From Betaproteobacteria bacterium (GTDB lineage: Bacteria; Pseudomonadota; Gammaproteobacteria; Burkholderiales; JAHFRG01): 6,846 nucleotides of DNA. The notes under the pieces were generated by a model. It did no database searches. It had not been told where the DNA came from and worked only from the letters and a program-made list of their open reading frames with translations. The stretch spans positions 1 to 6,846 of the forward strand of contig JAHFRG010000081.1 in assembly GCA_023258935.1 (NCBI GenBank), written 5' to 3'. Made by a program: the position numbers and the translations under genes. This document shows, piece by piece, positions 6,325 through 6,846 of this stretch (within the stretch, counting starts at the first letter, position 1; every line of letters begins with the position of its first letter).

Positions 6325-6332
6325 AGTTTGTC

Positions 6333-6846
6333 ATGTCGGTCACCATGCGGCAGATGTTGGAAGCCGGAGTTCATTTCGGGCATCAAACCCGATACTGGAA
6401 CCCGAAAATGGCCCCTTATATCTTCGGCCATCGCAACAAAATTCATATCATCAATCTGGAAAAATCCTTGGTGTTGTACCAGGAGGCGCTCAAATATTTA
6501 CGAGATCTTGCAGCCAACAAAGGAACGATATTGTTTGTCGGCACCAAGCGTCAGGCGCGGGAAATTATCAAGGAAGAGGCATTGCGTTGCGGCGCGCCTT
6601 ATGTGGATTACCGCTGGCTGGGTGGCATGCTGACCAATTTCAAGACCGTCAAGCAATCCATCAAGCGCCTTAAAGACATGGAAAACATGGTGCAGGACGG
6701 CTCTCTTGACAAGATGCCCAAGAAGGAGGCGCTCGGCTACCAGAGAGAAATGGCGAAACTCGAGCGCAGCCTCGGCGGCATCAAGGACATGAACAGCCTT
6801 CCAGATGCGCTATTTGTGATTGACATCGGCTATCAAAAAAGCGCGG
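6333..6846 (+). CDS. rpsB: 30S ribosomal protein S2, 5' part
   Basis: This is the first 171 codons of ribosomal protein S2, a component of the 30S subunit body/head junction needed for S1 binding. The protein starts [24 protein letters not shown] and shows the classical S2 segments [49 protein letters not shown] and [15 protein letters not shown]. The frame is still open at the window end; full-length S2 is usually about 240-260 residues, so roughly 70-90 are missing. The ATG has a strong Shine-Dalgarno sequence. In proteobacteria tsf normally follows, but it is outside the window. The gene is divergent from map, and its leader carries the 274-bp inverted-repeat element. Confidence 0.97.
   Translation, partial: MSVTMRQMLEAGVHFGHQTRYWNPKMAPYIFGHRNKIHIINLEKSLVLYQEALKYLRDLAANKGTILFVGTKRQAREIIKEEALRCGAPYVDYRWLGGMLTNFKTVKQSIKRLKDMENMVQDGSLDKMPKKEALGYQREMAKLERSLGGIKDMNSLPDALFVIDIGYQKSA

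Larger units (their letters stand above)
5784..6332. other. Divergent map-rpsB intergenic region
   Basis: This is a 549-bp stretch without a convincing gene. From left to right it holds a possible map promoter with an overlapping inverted repeat, a good rpsB promoter, a structured rpsB leader, a 274-bp inverted-repeat-bounded element, and the rpsB Shine-Dalgarno sequence. Open frames crossing it (5935-6285 minus; 6056-6673 plus) show no recognisable protein; the plus-strand one runs out of frame into rpsB. Confidence 0.85.

Noticed and set aside
5784..6332. CRISPR array or tRNA in the non-coding region
   Set aside because: No regularly spaced direct repeats and no cloverleaf or TTC-type T-loop arrangement; the repeats present are inverted.
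6056..6673. 205-codon open frame on the plus strand crossing the intergenic element and rpsB
   Set aside because: It runs in a different frame over the clearly genuine rpsB start and has no recognisable protein features; it is a shadow of rpsB and of the GC-rich repeat.

Overview
The window looks like chromosomal DNA from a betaproteobacterium, most likely from the Nitrosomonadales or a neighbouring order. This rests on the protein sequences and on the conserved glnD-map / rpsB divergent arrangement; the genus cannot be fixed from sequence alone. Gene density is high, all full-length genes look intact, and most of the window is ordinary housekeeping DNA.

Layout: (1) positions 1-498, plus strand, hold the 3' part of galU (UDP-glucose pyrophosphorylase). 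(2) Positions 531-2380, plus strand, hold a compact run of hpt (purine phosphoribosyltransferase), an MTA/MTI-type nucleoside phosphorylase and def (peptide deformylase); the last two overlap by 11 bp. The phosphorylase releases a 6-oxopurine base that the phosphoribosyltransferase can return to the nucleotide pool, so the pair reads as a salvage module for methylthioadenosine from polyamine synthesis. (3) Positions 2388-5783, minus strand, hold map (methionine aminopeptidase) followed 6 bp later by glnD (PII uridylyltransferase), converging on def with a 7-bp gap. (4) Positions 5784-6332 are a 549-bp intergenic region between the divergent map and rpsB. (5) Positions 6333-6846 hold the 5' part of rpsB (ribosomal protein S2), cut by the window end.

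The intergenic region is the most unusual part. It contains a good extended -10 promoter pointing to rpsB, a short leader with clear hairpins, and then a 274-bp block (6034-6307) bounded by perfect 19-bp terminal inverted repeats and full of internal hairpins, with no convincing gene. This has the form of a MITE-like non-autonomous mobile element. It lies between the rpsB leader and the rpsB Shine-Dalgarno sequence, so every rpsB transcript from the visible promoter should carry it. A second item worth checking is a perfect 10-bp hairpin inside the first codons of hpt. I see no CRISPR array, tRNA, rRNA, phage gene or defence system.
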